Shown here: positions 32,485 to 41,984 of the stretch, piece after piece
How positions within the stretch are numbered: the first letter of the stretch is position 1
How the letters are laid out: every line of letters starts with the position of its first letter
NCBI RefSeq assembly: GCF_030581005.1
Contig: NZ_JAUQSX010000010.1
Location: 124,001-188,000, forward strand
Length of the DNA: 64,000 nucleotides
Origin: Hymenobacter mellowenesis
GTDB taxonomy: Bacteria > Bacteroidota > Bacteroidia > Cytophagales > Hymenobacteraceae
Direction: 5' to 3'
The notes under the pieces: generated by a model
Told to the model about the DNA's origin: nothing
Databases searched by the model: none
The model's input: only the letters and a program-made list of their open reading frames with translations
Program-made: the position numbers and the translations under genes

Positions 32485-34116
32485 ATGAGTTTCAAGCCCT
32501 GGAAACAGCCGCTGCTCGCCGCCCTCTTTGTGGCAGCAGGCACTACGGCGGCCACCGCCCAAGACGTACAGAAAGCCCAGCGCGCCATCGAACTGGGCCG
32601 CTACAACGAAGCCCGCGCCATGCTGCGCCCCGGCTCTTCGCCCGAGTCGGCGTTTGAGTTGGGCCGTCTGTATCAAATGCGTGACATGCCGGATTCGGCT
32701 GCTTACTTCTTCAACAAGGCCGCCGGCACGACGCCGTTTGGCCAGGTAGCTGCCGGCCGGGCTTTGCTCGCCAAAGGTCAGCTGGCCCCGGCCGAGGCAC
32801 AGTTTGATGCCGCTGCCAAAGCCACCAAAAACAAAGACACCAAAGTCCTGACCATGATTGCGCAGGCATATGGCGAAGCTGACATCAAGGAAGCAGGCAA
32901 ATCGCAGACTTACCTGACGGCTGCCCAAACGGCTTTCAAGAAGGACGACCCGGCTCTGATGGTAGCTCGCGGCGACATCTACCTGCACTCCGACCAAGGC
33001 GGTGGCGAAGCCATGACCAGCTTCGACCGCGCCATCGCGGCCAACCCCAGCTACGCCCAAGCCTATTACAAAAAAGGCGTGCTGGACGTACGGGCCCGTA
33101 ACTTCAATGCTGCCCGTGAAGCGCTGAACAAAACCATCGAGCTGGACCCCAGCTACGCTCCGGCTTACCGCGAGTTGGCCGACATGTACTACTACGCCGG
33201 CCAGTACGACTTGGCGCTGAGCACGTTCAAGAAGTACACGGATTTGGCTGAGCCTTCGTCTTCCACGAACGCCCAGTACGCATCGTTCCTGTACCTGACC
33301 AAGAAGTATCCTGAGTCGCTGGTTGAAGTGAACAAGGTGTTGGCCGTTGAGCCCAACAACTTCACAATGAACCGCCTGAAGCCCTACCTGCTGTATGAAA
33401 CCGGTGACTATACCGGTGCTGCTGCAGCCATGGATACGTACCTGAGGGTTGCTCCTAAGGACAAGATTATTCCTGAAGACTTGGCCTACAAGAACAAGAT
33501 TCTGAGCCGTACCGGCAAAGGCGACGAAGCCGTGGCTGGTATTCAGGAAATGATTAAGAAGGACCCGTCGAAGGCGTGTGAATTGCAGAACGACCTGGCC
33601 ACGATTTACGCCAACAAGAAGGACTATAAAGGCGCTATCAGCGTGTACAAGTACAAGCTCATTAACTGCAAAGGTGACCTGACTGACCAATTCCGTTTGG
33701 CCACTGCCTTCACCGGCGACAAGCAGTACACCCGTGCCGACAGCGTGTACAACATCATTCTGACGGCTAAGCCCACCTACGCGCCTGGCTACCTGGAGCG
33801 TGCCCGGGTTAACAACTACATGGACTCGGATGGTAAGAAAGGTTTGGCTAAGCCTTACTACGAGAAGTACATTGAGCTTTCGAAAGCCGAAGGTGCTGAC
33901 CCGGCTAAGTTCAAATCCGGCGTCATCGAGTCATACGGCCAATTGGGCGTATACAGCGCCACTGCCGGCGACAAGCCCGGTGCCATCAAATACTTCGAGC
34001 AGGTACTGGTAGCGGACCCTACCAACAAGGGTGCCGAGGAGAACATCAAAATCCTGAAGACGCCGGCCCGCACGCCGGTTAAGAAAACTACCACGACGAC
34101 CGTTAAGAAAAAGTAA
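32485..34116 (+). CDS. Periplasmic TPR-repeat protein
   Basis: 543 aa. Signal peptide (to about ATA-QD, residue 26), then tetratricopeptide repeats through most of the protein, e.g. ALNKTIELDPSYAPAYRELAD and YFEQVLVADPTNKGAEENIKIL. The tail is basic and Thr/Lys-rich (RTPVKKTTTTTVKKK). TPR domains bind proteins; the position after the TonB and PstS-like genes suggests a role in the same envelope system. Two Cys (CELQND, NCKGD) are spaced within repeats. A strong terminator follows. Confidence 0.88.
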   Translation: MSFKPWKQPLLAALFVAAGTTAATAQDVQKAQRAIELGRYNEARAMLRPGSSPESAFELGRLYQMRDMPDSAAYFFNKAAGTTPFGQVAAGRALLAKGQLAPAEAQFDAAAKATKNKDTKVLTMIAQAYGEADIKEAGKSQTYLTAAQTAFKKDDPALMVARGDIYLHSDQGGGEAMTSFDRAIAANPSYAQAYYKKGVLDVRARNFNAAREALNKTIELDPSYAPAYRELADMYYYAGQYDLALSTFKKYTDLAEPSSSTNAQYASFLYLTKKYPESLVEVNKVLAVEPNNFTMNRLKPYLLYETGDYTGAAAAMDTYLRVAPKDKIIPEDLAYKNKILSRTGKGDEAVAGIQEMIKKDPSKACELQNDLATIYANKKDYKGAISVYKYKLINCKGDLTDQFRLATAFTGDKQYTRADSVYNIILTAKPTYAPGYLERARVNNYMDSDGKKGLAKPYYEKYIELSKAEGADPAKFKSGVIESYGQLGVYSATAGDKPGAIKYFEQVLVADPTNKGAEENIKILKTPARTPVKKTTTTTVKKK

Positions 34117-34130
34117 CGGTTGAAGTAGCT

Positions 34131-34167
34131 AAAAAGCCCCGCTGTGACACAGCGGGGCTTTTTTTGT
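34131..34167. terminator. Bidirectional intrinsic terminator
   Basis: AAAAAGCCCCGCTGT / ACAGCGGGGCTTTTT with GAC loop between the convergent TPR and rluD genes. Confidence 0.92.
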
Positions 34168-34182
34168 GACCTATACAAAGGG

Positions 34183-35235
34183 CTACGAAGCGGCCCAGTT
34201 ACGCCACTTTTCCAGCACCATTGCAAAGTCTTCCGGCAGTTCTGCTTCAAAAAACAACTGCTCGCCGGAAGTAGGATGCACGAAACCGAGCGAGCGGGCG
34301 TGCAGGGCTTGGCGAGGCATTATCTGGAACGCATTTTCCACGAAATCGCGGTAGGCGCCGGTGTTCTGCCCTACCCGAATACGGTCGCCGCCATAGGTGG
34401 CATCCGAGAACAGCGGGTGACCGAGATACTGCATGTGCGCTCGAATCTGGTGGGTGCGCCCGGTTTCGAGCACACAACGCACGAGCGTGACAGGACCGAA
34501 GCTTTCCAATACCTCATAATGCGTCACAGCGGCCTTCCCGTAGTCGCCATCGGGATAGACGGCTTGCACCTTGCGGTCGCGCACGCTGCGGCCAATATGG
34601 CCGCGAATGGTGCCCGTGGGGCCGGGCGGCGTGCCCCACACCAGCGCCAAGTAGCTGCGCTGAATGGTGTGGTGAAAAAACTGGTTGGACAGGTGCGTCA
34701 TCGCAAACTCCGTTTTGCCGATGACCAGCAGGCCCGACGTGTCCTTGTCGATGCGATGCACCAAGCCGGGGCGCACCTCACCGTTGCGCCCCGTGGGCAG
34801 GTTGGCCAAGTGAAAAGCCAGGCCATTGACTAGCGTGCCCTGCCAGTGACCGTAGGCGGGGTGCACCACCAGGCCGGCCGGCTTGTTCACAATGAGTATT
34901 TCCGAGTCCTCGTAACGGATGTCGAGAGGCATTTCCTCGGGTACCACCCGGTCGTCGCGCGGCGGTTCGGGCAGCGTGATAGTGATGGTGTCGAGCGGCT
35001 TGATGCGGTAGTTTGGCTTCACAGCCGTGCCGTTCACTTCTACTGCCGACGCCCGAATGGCTTCCTGAATCTTGTTGCGCGAGGTATTGCGCAGGCGGTT
35101 GTGCAGGAATTTATCGATGCGCAGCAACTCCTGCCCGCGGTCGACTACGATGCGGTGGTGTTCATACAACTCATCGCCCTCCTCGTCGGGCCCCACGCCC
35201 AGCAAGTCCTCATCCTCTTCAAACGCGTCTTCCAT
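34183..35235 (-). CDS. rluD: 23S rRNA pseudouridine synthase (RluD family)
   Basis: 350 aa. N-terminal S4 RNA-binding domain (RIDKFLHNRLRNTSRNKIQE, about 39-60) and a pseudouridine synthase domain with catalytic Asp in HRIDKDTSGLLVIGKT. Also ILIVNKPAGLVVHPAYGH and TGRTHQIRAHMQYLGHPLFSD. RluD modifies helix 69 of 23S rRNA; a related RluA specificity cannot be excluded. An acidic N-terminal extension MEDAFEEDEDLLGVGPDEE is typical of Bacteroidota members. Followed by a shared terminator with the TPR gene. Confidence 0.9.
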   Translation of the reverse strand: MEDAFEEDEDLLGVGPDEEGDELYEHHRIVVDRGQELLRIDKFLHNRLRNTSRNKIQEAIRASAVEVNGTAVKPNYRIKPLDTITITLPEPPRDDRVVPEEMPLDIRYEDSEILIVNKPAGLVVHPAYGHWQGTLVNGLAFHLANLPTGRNGEVRPGLVHRIDKDTSGLLVIGKTEFAMTHLSNQFFHHTIQRSYLALVWGTPPGPTGTIRGHIGRSVRDRKVQAVYPDGDYGKAAVTHYEVLESFGPVTLVRCVLETGRTHQIRAHMQYLGHPLFSDATYGGDRIRVGQNTGAYRDFVENAFQIMPRQALHARSLGFVHPTSGEQLFFEAELPEDFAMVLEKWRNWAAS

Positions 35236-35258
35236 CGGTTTCTAAACTACTTGGCACG

Positions 35259-35289
35259 AAAAAAGCCGAAGCGGATGCTCCGGCTTTTT
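35259..35289. terminator. Intrinsic terminator between ompH and rluD
   Basis: AAAAAAGCCG AAGC GGAT GCT CCGGCTTTTT type hairpin, serving the minus-strand ompH gene. Confidence 0.75.
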
Positions 35290-35316
35290 CTGGTCGCCGT
35301 AGCGGCCATTATAGCA

Positions 35317-35958
35317 TTACTTGGTTTTGACTTTGGTCTTGGTCGGCGTCTTGGGGGCCGGCGTCGTGTTCGGAGCCGGGGTAGGCTGACGAACTACGGG
35401 CGTATTGGCGCCGGGCGTGATGCCCATTTTCTTCAGCACCATGTCCGAAATATCGCCGTCTTTAGGAGCATGCAACAGCAGCGGGCTGCCGCCACCGTCG
35501 GAGTTGAACACATAAGTGAAGCCGTTCTCGTCGGCCACCAGGTCAATGTTCTTCTGGAGTTTGTCGAGAGCCGGCTTTAGCAGTGTCTGCTGCTTCTGCT
35601 GCAGCGACTGCTGCGCGCTCTGCTGGAACTCCTGGATGGACTGTTGCATACCCTGCAGTTCCTTTTGTTTATCGGCCTTCACGATGTCAGTCATCGTAGC
35701 CTCACCGGCCTGGTAAGCCTTATATTTTGTTTCCAGCTCGGAAGTCTTGCTCTTCAGCTGGTTTTCCAGCTGCGAATTGTAGGCTTTCAGGTCCGATTCA
35801 ATTTGCTTGCTTTCGGGCATCTGGGCCAGCACATACTGCACGTCGGTGTACCCGATTTTCAGGGGAGCCTGGGCCTGCGCAGAAGTGGCGGCCAGGGTTC
35901 CGGCGGTCAGCAGAGCGGCGGCGAGCGTCAGACGAAAAATTTTCACGAGATTCATCAA
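35317..35958 (-). CDS. OmpH/Skp-family periplasmic chaperone 1
   Basis: 213 aa. Signal peptide to about residue 29 (AQA-QA), then the Skp head strand KIGYTDVQYVLAQMPE, a long coiled-coil (about 45-130, QKELQGMQQSIQEFQQSAQQ) and the closing head strand ENGFTYVFNSDGG. A Pro/Thr/Lys tail follows. Skp trimers carry unfolded outer-membrane proteins to BamA. It lies downstream of a second ompH and bamA on the same strand. A -7-like box in the 39-base gap may give it extra transcription. Confidence 0.9.
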   Translation of the reverse strand: MMNLVKIFRLTLAAALLTAGTLAATSAQAQAPLKIGYTDVQYVLAQMPESKQIESDLKAYNSQLENQLKSKTSELETKYKAYQAGEATMTDIVKADKQKELQGMQQSIQEFQQSAQQSLQQKQQTLLKPALDKLQKNIDLVADENGFTYVFNSDGGGSPLLLHAPKDGDISDMVLKKMGITPGANTPVVRQPTPAPNTTPAPKTPTKTKVKTK

Positions 35959-35988
35959 AAAGAAAAAGGGTCAGGAAAAATGTTGGGA

Positions 35989-35996
35989 CAAAGGTA
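35989..35996 (-). promoter_or_regulatory. -7 box TACCTTTG before the first ompH
   Basis: TAnnTTTG on the minus strand, 30 bases before the start of the gene at 35317-35958 and 1 base past the preceding ompH stop. Confidence 0.35.
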
Positions 35997-35997
35997 A

Positions 35998-36690
35998 TTA
36001 CTTCGAGGTCTTCTTCACCGGCCTCGTCGTTTTTGTGGCCGGAGCCTTTGTGGCGGGCGATATAGCCGGTTCGGGCGTACCCGAATCGGACTCAAAATTG
36101 GGGTCGACCGGCGTTTTGGGCGGCACTACAGTTTTGAGCGGGCCTTTGGGGCCGGGCTGGTTGCGGTCTTCAGCACCTAGACCCAGTTCCTCCAACACAA
36201 ATTCGGTGTAATCGTGCGCTGGATTGGTGTAAAGCATAGTCAAATCGCCGGATTTGTCGAACAGCACCGCCAAGCTTTTCTTCTTGGCTACCTTTTCGCA
36301 GGCTTCAAACACCTTGTCCTGCACCGGTTTGTTCAGCTCCTGGCGTTTCTTAAACAGCTGACCTTCGTAGCCAAACTGCTTATTCTGATAGGCTTTAATG
36401 TCCTGCTCTTTCTTCAGGATTTCGTCTTGGCGCTTTTTTTTCATCGCCTCCGTCAGCACCACTTCTTCGGCCTGATAGGTACGGTAGAGCTTGTCGAGGT
36501 CCTTTTTCTGAGCTTCAATTTCCTTCTGCCATGTATCCGACAGCGCATTCAATTCCGTCTGGGCTTTGGCATATTCAGGCATTTTGCCCATAATAAACTC
36601 CGAATCAACCCAGCCAAACTTCTGTGCCTGAGCACTCGGCACGGCCAACAGCAACAATAAGGCCAGCCACAGGCCACTGATGTTCTTCAT
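35998..36690 (-). CDS. OmpH/Skp-family periplasmic chaperone 2
   Basis: 230 aa. Signal peptide to about residue 22 (SAQA-QK), head strand KFGWVDSEFIMGKMPEYAKA, coiled-coil with KKDLDKLYRTYQAEEVVLTE and KKRQDEILKKEQDIK, then AKKKSLAVLFDKSGDLTML. The tail is Pro/Thr/Lys-rich. Tandem paralogue of the next gene; the pair downstream of bamA is standard in Bacteroidota. Likely handles outer-membrane protein precursors. Confidence 0.9.
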   Translation of the reverse strand: MKNISGLWLALLLLLAVPSAQAQKFGWVDSEFIMGKMPEYAKAQTELNALSDTWQKEIEAQKKDLDKLYRTYQAEEVVLTEAMKKKRQDEILKKEQDIKAYQNKQFGYEGQLFKKRQELNKPVQDKVFEACEKVAKKKSLAVLFDKSGDLTMLYTNPAHDYTEFVLEELGLGAEDRNQPGPKGPLKTVVPPKTPVDPNFESDSGTPEPAISPATKAPATKTTRPVKKTSK

Positions 36691-36728
36691 ACAGGAGGAA
36701 ACGTGAAATGTCGCTCGCTAGTGCCCGG

Positions 36729-39236
36729 CTAGCGAATTTGCTGGCCGATGATGAAGTGGAAACGGTTCATGTCCTGCGTGCCCGGGTTGAGGGCAGTGGG
36801 AATGACGGAGTCAAAGCCGTGGCCGAAGTCAAACCCGAGCAAACCAAAGGCCGACATGAAGATGCGGGCGCCGACCCCGGCCGAGCGGTACAGCTTGTAG
36901 GGGTTGTAGTTGGTGTAAGCATCAACTGCGTTGCCGGCTTCGGCAAAGGCCAACACGTACACCGTAGCAGCCGGGTTGAGGCTGACCGGGTAACGCATTT
37001 CCAGCACGTACTTGTTGAAGGCAATGCCGCCGGGCTGGTTCTGCTGCGCCGTGGGAATGGCATAGGCTTCGCCTGGGTCGGCATAGCCGCGCAGGCCCAC
37101 GTAGTCGGCGCCCACCAGGAAGTTGCCGCCGCCGTTGTAGCCCAGGCCCGCGCCGCCCATTTTGAAGCGTTCAAACGGCCCCACGTTGCGGTTTGAGTTG
37201 TAAGTGCTCAGGTAGCCGAAGTGGGCGCGGGTGTTCAGCACCAGCTTGCCCACAATGGGCGTAAACCACGAGGCGTCGAACATCCATTTGTGAAACTCAA
37301 TCCACTCGTTGCTGGTGTGGTCTTTATTCAGCAGCGAGTACGGCGGCGTCAGGTTCACGCTCAGGCTCAGCGAGGAGCCGCGGCGGGTATAGGTCGGGTT
37401 ATCAATGCTGTTGCGGGCCAGCGTGGTGTTCAGCGTGATGTTGTTGAACGTGCCCGTGGTGGCGCCGGCAATGGCAATGTAGTTTTGCGTCTGGTACTGG
37501 CTGTACGACAGCGAATTGCTGAGCGTAAAGTAGTCATCCGGCACGCGCAGCTGGCGGCCCAGGCCCACCGTAGCACTGTTCACCTTGATGAACTGGTCGG
37601 AAGCCGCGTCCAAAGCCGCTCCGGCGCGCTGCACGCTGTGGTTGAGGCTGAAGGAGAAGGAATTGGGGCGACGACCGCCCAGCCACGGCTCCGTAAACGA
37701 CAGCGAATATGCCTGGTACTGCACGCCGTTGGCCTGCACGTTCAGGGCCACGCGTTGGCCGTCGCCAGCCGGCACGGGCGTCCAGTTGCGGAAATTGCCG
37801 GCCTTGCGCAACGAGAAGTTATTGAAAACCAGACCCACCGTGCCAATAAAGCCGGCATAGCCGCCCCAACCGCCCGACAGCGTCACCTGGTCCGAAGGCT
37901 TCTCCACTACCGTGTAGTTGATGTCCACGGTACCGTCGGCCTGGTTCGGCACGGGGTTGATGCCAATTTTCTCGGGGTCGAAATAACCCAGCGTGGCAAT
38001 TTCCCGCTGCGAACGAATGAGCAGTTCACGGTTGAACTTGTCGCCGGGCAGCGTGCGCAGGGTGCGCCGCAGCACGTGGTCGCTGGTTTTGGTATTGCCG
38101 GCGATGTTGATGTCCTTGATGTGCGCCTGCACGCCTTCGCTGATGCGCATCTCGATGTCGATGGAATCGCCATCTACTTTCGTCTCCACCGGGTCGATGG
38201 TGAAGAACAGGTAGCCATCGTTCAGGTAAAGCGACGAAATGTCCTGCCCCGTGGGGTTGTAGTTCATGCGCTTGTCCAGCACTTCCTTGCTGTACGGGCT
38301 GCCGGGCTTGATGCCCAGCACGTTAGCCAGCGTTTTATCGTCGTAGAGATAGTTGCCGGTCCAGGTGATGTGGCGGAAGTAATACTTCGGCCCCTCGTCC
38401 ACCTTGATGCTGAGCGCCAAGCCCTGGCTGTCACGTATCAGCGTGTCGCTCACAATAGCGGCATCGCGGTAGCCTTCAGTGTTGTAGAATTCGATGAGCT
38501 TCTTTTTGTCCTCCTCGTATTCGCTGCGTTGGAACTTGCCCGCCGTCAGGAATTTATAAGGCTTACGCTCCTTCGTCTTCTTCAGCTTGCCTTTCAGCTT
38601 GCGGTCCGAGAAAGCCTTGTTACCCTCAAAAGCAATGTCGTGAATCCGCACCTTAGAGCCCTTGTCCACGTCAATACGCAGGGCCACACTATTGGCCAGC
38701 GCCGAGTCGGCCACCTGCACCACGTTCACCTTGGCATCGAGGTAGCCTTTGTTCACAAAGAACTTACGTACTTGAGCGCGCGTGTTGTTCAGCAGCGCGT
38801 CGGTCACCACCTTACCCCGGATGAGGGCAATTTTCTTGGTGAGGTCCTCCGTCTGGCCTTTGCGAATGCCCGAGAAGGTAAACTTCGACAGACGCGGCCG
38901 CTCCTTCACATTATAGTCGAGGAAAATCTTGTTGCCTTCGATGCGGGAAATCGTCACGCTCACATCCCCCAGCAAGCCCTGGCCCCACAGCTTACGAATG
39001 GATTTGCCAATCTCCTCCCCCGGAATATTGATGTCATCGCCCACCCGTAAGCCAGACAGACTGATGAGCGTATTGGGGTCAAGGTTACGGGCCCCGCTCA
39101 CCGTGACGCCGCCCAGCTGGTATTTTTTGGGTTCGTCGCCCGCTGGTGGAGCCGCCTGCTGCGCGCGTGCCGGATGGCTCACCGCACTCCCCAGCATCCC
39201 CAAGGCCAGCACTAATCTTACAACTAAATTACGCAC
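36729..39236 (-). CDS. bamA: Outer membrane protein assembly factor BamA
   Basis: 835 aa Omp85 protein that inserts beta-barrels into the outer membrane. Signal peptide (to about AQA near 26), about five POTRA domains (30-440; e.g. IAFEGNKAFSDRKLKGKLKK and DINIAGNTKTSDHVLRRTLR), then a 16-strand barrel. The conserved loop-6 motif appears as VGLRGYADPGEA rather than VRGF. The C-terminus HFIIGQQIR ends without the usual aromatic. Position uppS-bamA-ompH-ompH is the standard order in this phylum. Confidence 0.95.
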   Translation of the reverse strand: MRNLVVRLVLALGMLGSAVSHPARAQQAAPPAGDEPKKYQLGGVTVSGARNLDPNTLISLSGLRVGDDINIPGEEIGKSIRKLWGQGLLGDVSVTISRIEGNKIFLDYNVKERPRLSKFTFSGIRKGQTEDLTKKIALIRGKVVTDALLNNTRAQVRKFFVNKGYLDAKVNVVQVADSALANSVALRIDVDKGSKVRIHDIAFEGNKAFSDRKLKGKLKKTKERKPYKFLTAGKFQRSEYEEDKKKLIEFYNTEGYRDAAIVSDTLIRDSQGLALSIKVDEGPKYYFRHITWTGNYLYDDKTLANVLGIKPGSPYSKEVLDKRMNYNPTGQDISSLYLNDGYLFFTIDPVETKVDGDSIDIEMRISEGVQAHIKDINIAGNTKTSDHVLRRTLRTLPGDKFNRELLIRSQREIATLGYFDPEKIGINPVPNQADGTVDINYTVVEKPSDQVTLSGGWGGYAGFIGTVGLVFNNFSLRKAGNFRNWTPVPAGDGQRVALNVQANGVQYQAYSLSFTEPWLGGRRPNSFSFSLNHSVQRAGAALDAASDQFIKVNSATVGLGRQLRVPDDYFTLSNSLSYSQYQTQNYIAIAGATTGTFNNITLNTTLARNSIDNPTYTRRGSSLSLSVNLTPPYSLLNKDHTSNEWIEFHKWMFDASWFTPIVGKLVLNTRAHFGYLSTYNSNRNVGPFERFKMGGAGLGYNGGGNFLVGADYVGLRGYADPGEAYAIPTAQQNQPGGIAFNKYVLEMRYPVSLNPAATVYVLAFAEAGNAVDAYTNYNPYKLYRSAGVGARIFMSAFGLLGFDFGHGFDSVIPTALNPGTQDMNRFHFIIGQQIR

Positions 39237-39254
39237 AAGAAAAATTACAAAAAT

Positions 39255-40001
39255 TTAAGAGACAGCTACTTGCTCACTGGTTTTGCCAAAGCGGCGTTCC
39301 CGGCGCTGATAGGCCATAATGGCCTCCCGAAAATGCTCTTTCCGAAAATCCGGCCACAGCAAGTCCGTAATATATAACTCGGTATAAGCCAGTTGCCACA
39401 GCAGAAAATTGCTAATGCGCTGTTCGCCGCTGGTTCGGATAAGCAGTTCCGGGTCCGGCATGTTGGCCGTCACCAGGTAGCTAGCCACGGTCTTTTCGCT
39501 TACCTCGGCGGGCTGCAGTTGGCCACTGGCCACATCGGCGGCCATGCGCCGCGTGGCTTGGGTCAGGTCCCAGCGTCCGCTGTAGCTCAGCGCCAGCACC
39601 AAAGTCATGCGGGTGCCTGCTTTGGTCAGTTCCATGGCCTCGGCCAGTTCGCGCTGGCAATTTTTCGGCAGTGTGCTGATGTCGCCAATGGCTTCCAGGC
39701 GAATGCTGTTTTTCAGCAGAGTCGCCGTTTCCTGCCGAATGGTGTGCACCAGCAGCTGCATCAGGGCCATCACTTCGAGGGCTGGACGGTTCCAGTTCTC
39801 GGTCGAGAAGGCGTACAGCGTCAGATAGCGCACGCCCAGTGCGGCAGCCTCCTCCACGGTTTCGCGCACAGCCGTGATGGCACTCTGGTGCCCAAACACA
39901 CGCAGGCCGCCCCGTTGCTTTGCCCAGCGCCCGTTGCCGTCCATTATGACGGCTACATGAGCGGGAATATTTTGAGTATCTATTTCGGCCTTGCCGGTCA
40001 T
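39255..40001 (-). CDS. uppS: Isoprenyl transferase (undecaprenyl diphosphate synthase)
   Basis: 248 aa cis-prenyltransferase making the C55 lipid carrier for peptidoglycan and O-antigen. Motifs: VIMDGNGRWAKQRG with catalytic Asp, LTLYAFSTENWNRP, and DPELLIRTSGEQRISNFLLW with WPDF near the end. Full length. It is followed by bamA 18 bases downstream on the same strand. Confidence 0.95.
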   Translation of the reverse strand: MTGKAEIDTQNIPAHVAVIMDGNGRWAKQRGGLRVFGHQSAITAVRETVEEAAALGVRYLTLYAFSTENWNRPALEVMALMQLLVHTIRQETATLLKNSIRLEAIGDISTLPKNCQRELAEAMELTKAGTRMTLVLALSYSGRWDLTQATRRMAADVASGQLQPAEVSEKTVASYLVTANMPDPELLIRTSGEQRISNFLLWQLAYTELYITDLLWPDFRKEHFREAIMAYQRRERRFGKTSEQVAVS

Positions 40002-40132
40002 CTTTGCGGTTTCGCTAAAAGAGGCCGCAAGTTACGGAAATGGTTGCATTTAGCGGCGGCACCCACTTGGGCACACCCGTCGCGGCATAGCAAATTCTCT
40101 TTATTTCTCAGATTGTTCTATTGCAGCACCAG

Positions 40133-40888
40133 CTATTTGAGCAGCTTCTTGTTCTTTTTATACTGGCTGGGGCAAGGTATCTTATAAAAAGTGTAGGACA
40201 GATTCAGGCCGCTGTAGTAGTACCAATCCTGGTCGTGCGGGTTCACCAGCAACGGGTCTTGGTCGCCGAGATGGTCAAGCTGGTCAGTGAAGGCCTTCCG
40301 CACACCTAGTTCCAATCCCAAGTTGAGGTGCTCCGACAAAGCATATTTCAACCCTGCCCCCGCTGGGATAGAAAATCCCAGCATCGCCCCATCCCGATTG
40401 AAGTCATTCCCGAGTTGGGCGTTGTTGGTCACCGTGCTGGTATTGGCATAGAATGCGGCCAACCCAGCAAACAGATAAGGAGTGAAGTGAATCTTGTCGG
40501 TGCGGTAATGATAGTCCAGGAAATTGTATTCCACGACGGCCGATGCCTCCAGAACACTGCCTTTCATATTGGTCTGCCGGTACCCCAGCAAAGGTGGCAC
40601 TCCCCCATTCATCCCGCTCACATTGTCATCGGCAGCCCGTAGTAGGCCGGCGGTGAATCCCCCCCGCAACGTAATTGGCACCGACACATCTTTGCGGTAG
40701 AACACCGTGAAGGCGGGCCGGCTGTTTTGCAGCTGATACTCCGGTGAGATTTCTCCCCGGTAATTGGTGGCGCCAAGGCCAATGCCCAACTCGCTGGTAT
40801 TTTGCGCACTTACTGATGCACAAAAACAAACACTCCCCGCTTGCACGAGGCAAACGAGGAGTGCGGTATTGAAAATTGAATTTGTCAT
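40133..40888 (-). CDS. DUF6089 outer-membrane barrel protein, PorG-like
   Basis: 251 aa. Signal peptide with an internal Cys-rich region (LVCLVQAGSVCFCASVSAQN), then an eight-strand type barrel with SELGIGLGATNYRGEISPEY at the start and LGLELGVRKAFTDQLDHLGD near the end. These features are of the DUF6089 family to which PorG, a T9SS outer-membrane component of Porphyromonas gingivalis, belongs; PorG also lies by uppS/bamA/ompH in that species. A PorG role is inferred. Upstream by 47 bases is a longer paralogue. Confidence 0.75.
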   Translation of the reverse strand: MTNSIFNTALLVCLVQAGSVCFCASVSAQNTSELGIGLGATNYRGEISPEYQLQNSRPAFTVFYRKDVSVPITLRGGFTAGLLRAADDNVSGMNGGVPPLLGYRQTNMKGSVLEASAVVEYNFLDYHYRTDKIHFTPYLFAGLAAFYANTSTVTNNAQLGNDFNRDGAMLGFSIPAGAGLKYALSEHLNLGLELGVRKAFTDQLDHLGDQDPLLVNPHDQDWYYYSGLNLSYTFYKIPCPSQYKKNKKLLK

Positions 40889-40935
40889 TTAAACTATTTG
40901 CTGGCTAGGAAAGGGTCTCAACCAGCGGCCGCTGG

Positions 40936-41838
40936 TTAGCGGAATTTGGGGTTCTTGATGCGGGGCGTCAAGATGTAGTTCAGGGTAACGCCGGTAACGA
41001 TGTACCAGTCGGTCTTATTGCCGGTGTCGCCGCGCTGTGCTACGCCGCCGTTAGGCTGGCCGGTAAATCCTGCATATTCGCCGGTCTGGCTCAAGGTGAT
41101 ACCGTTGCCAAAGTACGCCTGCTGGGGCGTACCGCTGATTTTTGAAAGCGCCGTGTACTTTCCGCCTACGTCATCGATGTAATCGGTGAAGGTCTTGCGC
41201 CAACCGATTTCCAGGCTGGCGTCAAAGTTGCGGTTGATACGGTACCGGATACCGCCACCGAAGGGGATGGACAGTTGGTATTTGCTGTATGCCGTTTCCT
41301 GGCCTTCGGTTTTCAGCGGCTGCAGGTCCACGTAGGTACCATCGGTGTACAGGCCTTGGGGAGAGTTGTAGAAACCGGCAACGCCTACAAATACATACGG
41401 CACAAAGTCCGGGCGTTTGAGGTAGTTGTTGCGGTTCTCAATCAGGTCGACAATAGCGACGGCCGATGCCTCGAAGATATCGTTGCGGAAAGAAAAATTT
41501 CGGTTGCGACGGAAACGAGCATCCGGGTCGCTCACGTCTTTGGTAGCCAAAGCGTCATCGCCCGTAATACGGCCGTAAGTAAGACCAAAGCGGCCCGATA
41601 CGCGCGGATAAAAGCGACGAGTAATGGAAACGCCTGCGCTTACGCGGGTGGCGCCGGCCCGGAGGCTGGTAAAATTAGTGTTCGGCGTAATATCGCCGAA
41701 GTAGTTCATTGCGTTCAGGCTGAAGCCAACCGAGTTGTACTGCTTCCGCTTGCTGAACTGCTGAGCATCCGCGTCCGGCGCAGCCACCAGGGCCAACCCG
41801 AGCGCAATTGCCGAGGAATAAGTGAAAATATTTTTCAT
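40936..41838 (-). CDS. DUF6089 outer-membrane barrel protein, second paralogue
   Basis: 300 aa. Signal peptide to about AQQ (residue 27), then NSVGFSLNAMNYFGDITPN, GVSITRRFYPRVSGRFGLTYG and DASLEIGWRKTFTDYIDDVGG, all with counterparts in the 40133 gene. Ends GVTLNYILTPRIKNPKFR. Longer loops than the PorG-like copy. It may be the actual PorG or a specialised partner; the sequence does not decide. A promoter box (TACTTTTG) lies about 75 bases upstream. Confidence 0.75.
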   Translation of the reverse strand: MKNIFTYSSAIALGLALVAAPDADAQQFSKRKQYNSVGFSLNAMNYFGDITPNTNFTSLRAGATRVSAGVSITRRFYPRVSGRFGLTYGRITGDDALATKDVSDPDARFRRNRNFSFRNDIFEASAVAIVDLIENRNNYLKRPDFVPYVFVGVAGFYNSPQGLYTDGTYVDLQPLKTEGQETAYSKYQLSIPFGGGIRYRINRNFDASLEIGWRKTFTDYIDDVGGKYTALSKISGTPQQAYFGNGITLSQTGEYAGFTGQPNGGVAQRGDTGNKTDWYIVTGVTLNYILTPRIKNPKFR

Positions 41839-41912
41839 AAGGCAACGAAAATGATGATTCGAGTTTCGGGGTGTTGAGGGCAGTGCAGTGAATGCGCAGT
41901 TTCAGACGGTGA

Positions 41913-41920
41913 CAAAAGTA
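41913..41920 (-). promoter_or_regulatory. -7 box TACTTTTG before the DUF6089 pair
   Basis: Exact TAnnTTTG on the minus strand, with a T-run at about the -33 position but no perfect TTTG. AT-rich surroundings. Confidence 0.45.
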
Positions 41921-41984
41921 GGCCTAATCGGGAACTAAAAAAACTTTCAGCGATTTTTTCAATAAAAAACCTGTTCATTTTCAG

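Noticed and set aside
37221..39050. 609-aa plus-strand ORF opposite bamA (also the 367-aa ORF at 4135-5238)
   Set aside because: Antisense shadows of well-recognised genes, rich in His/Val/Gly/Arg as expected from GC-rich reverse frames.
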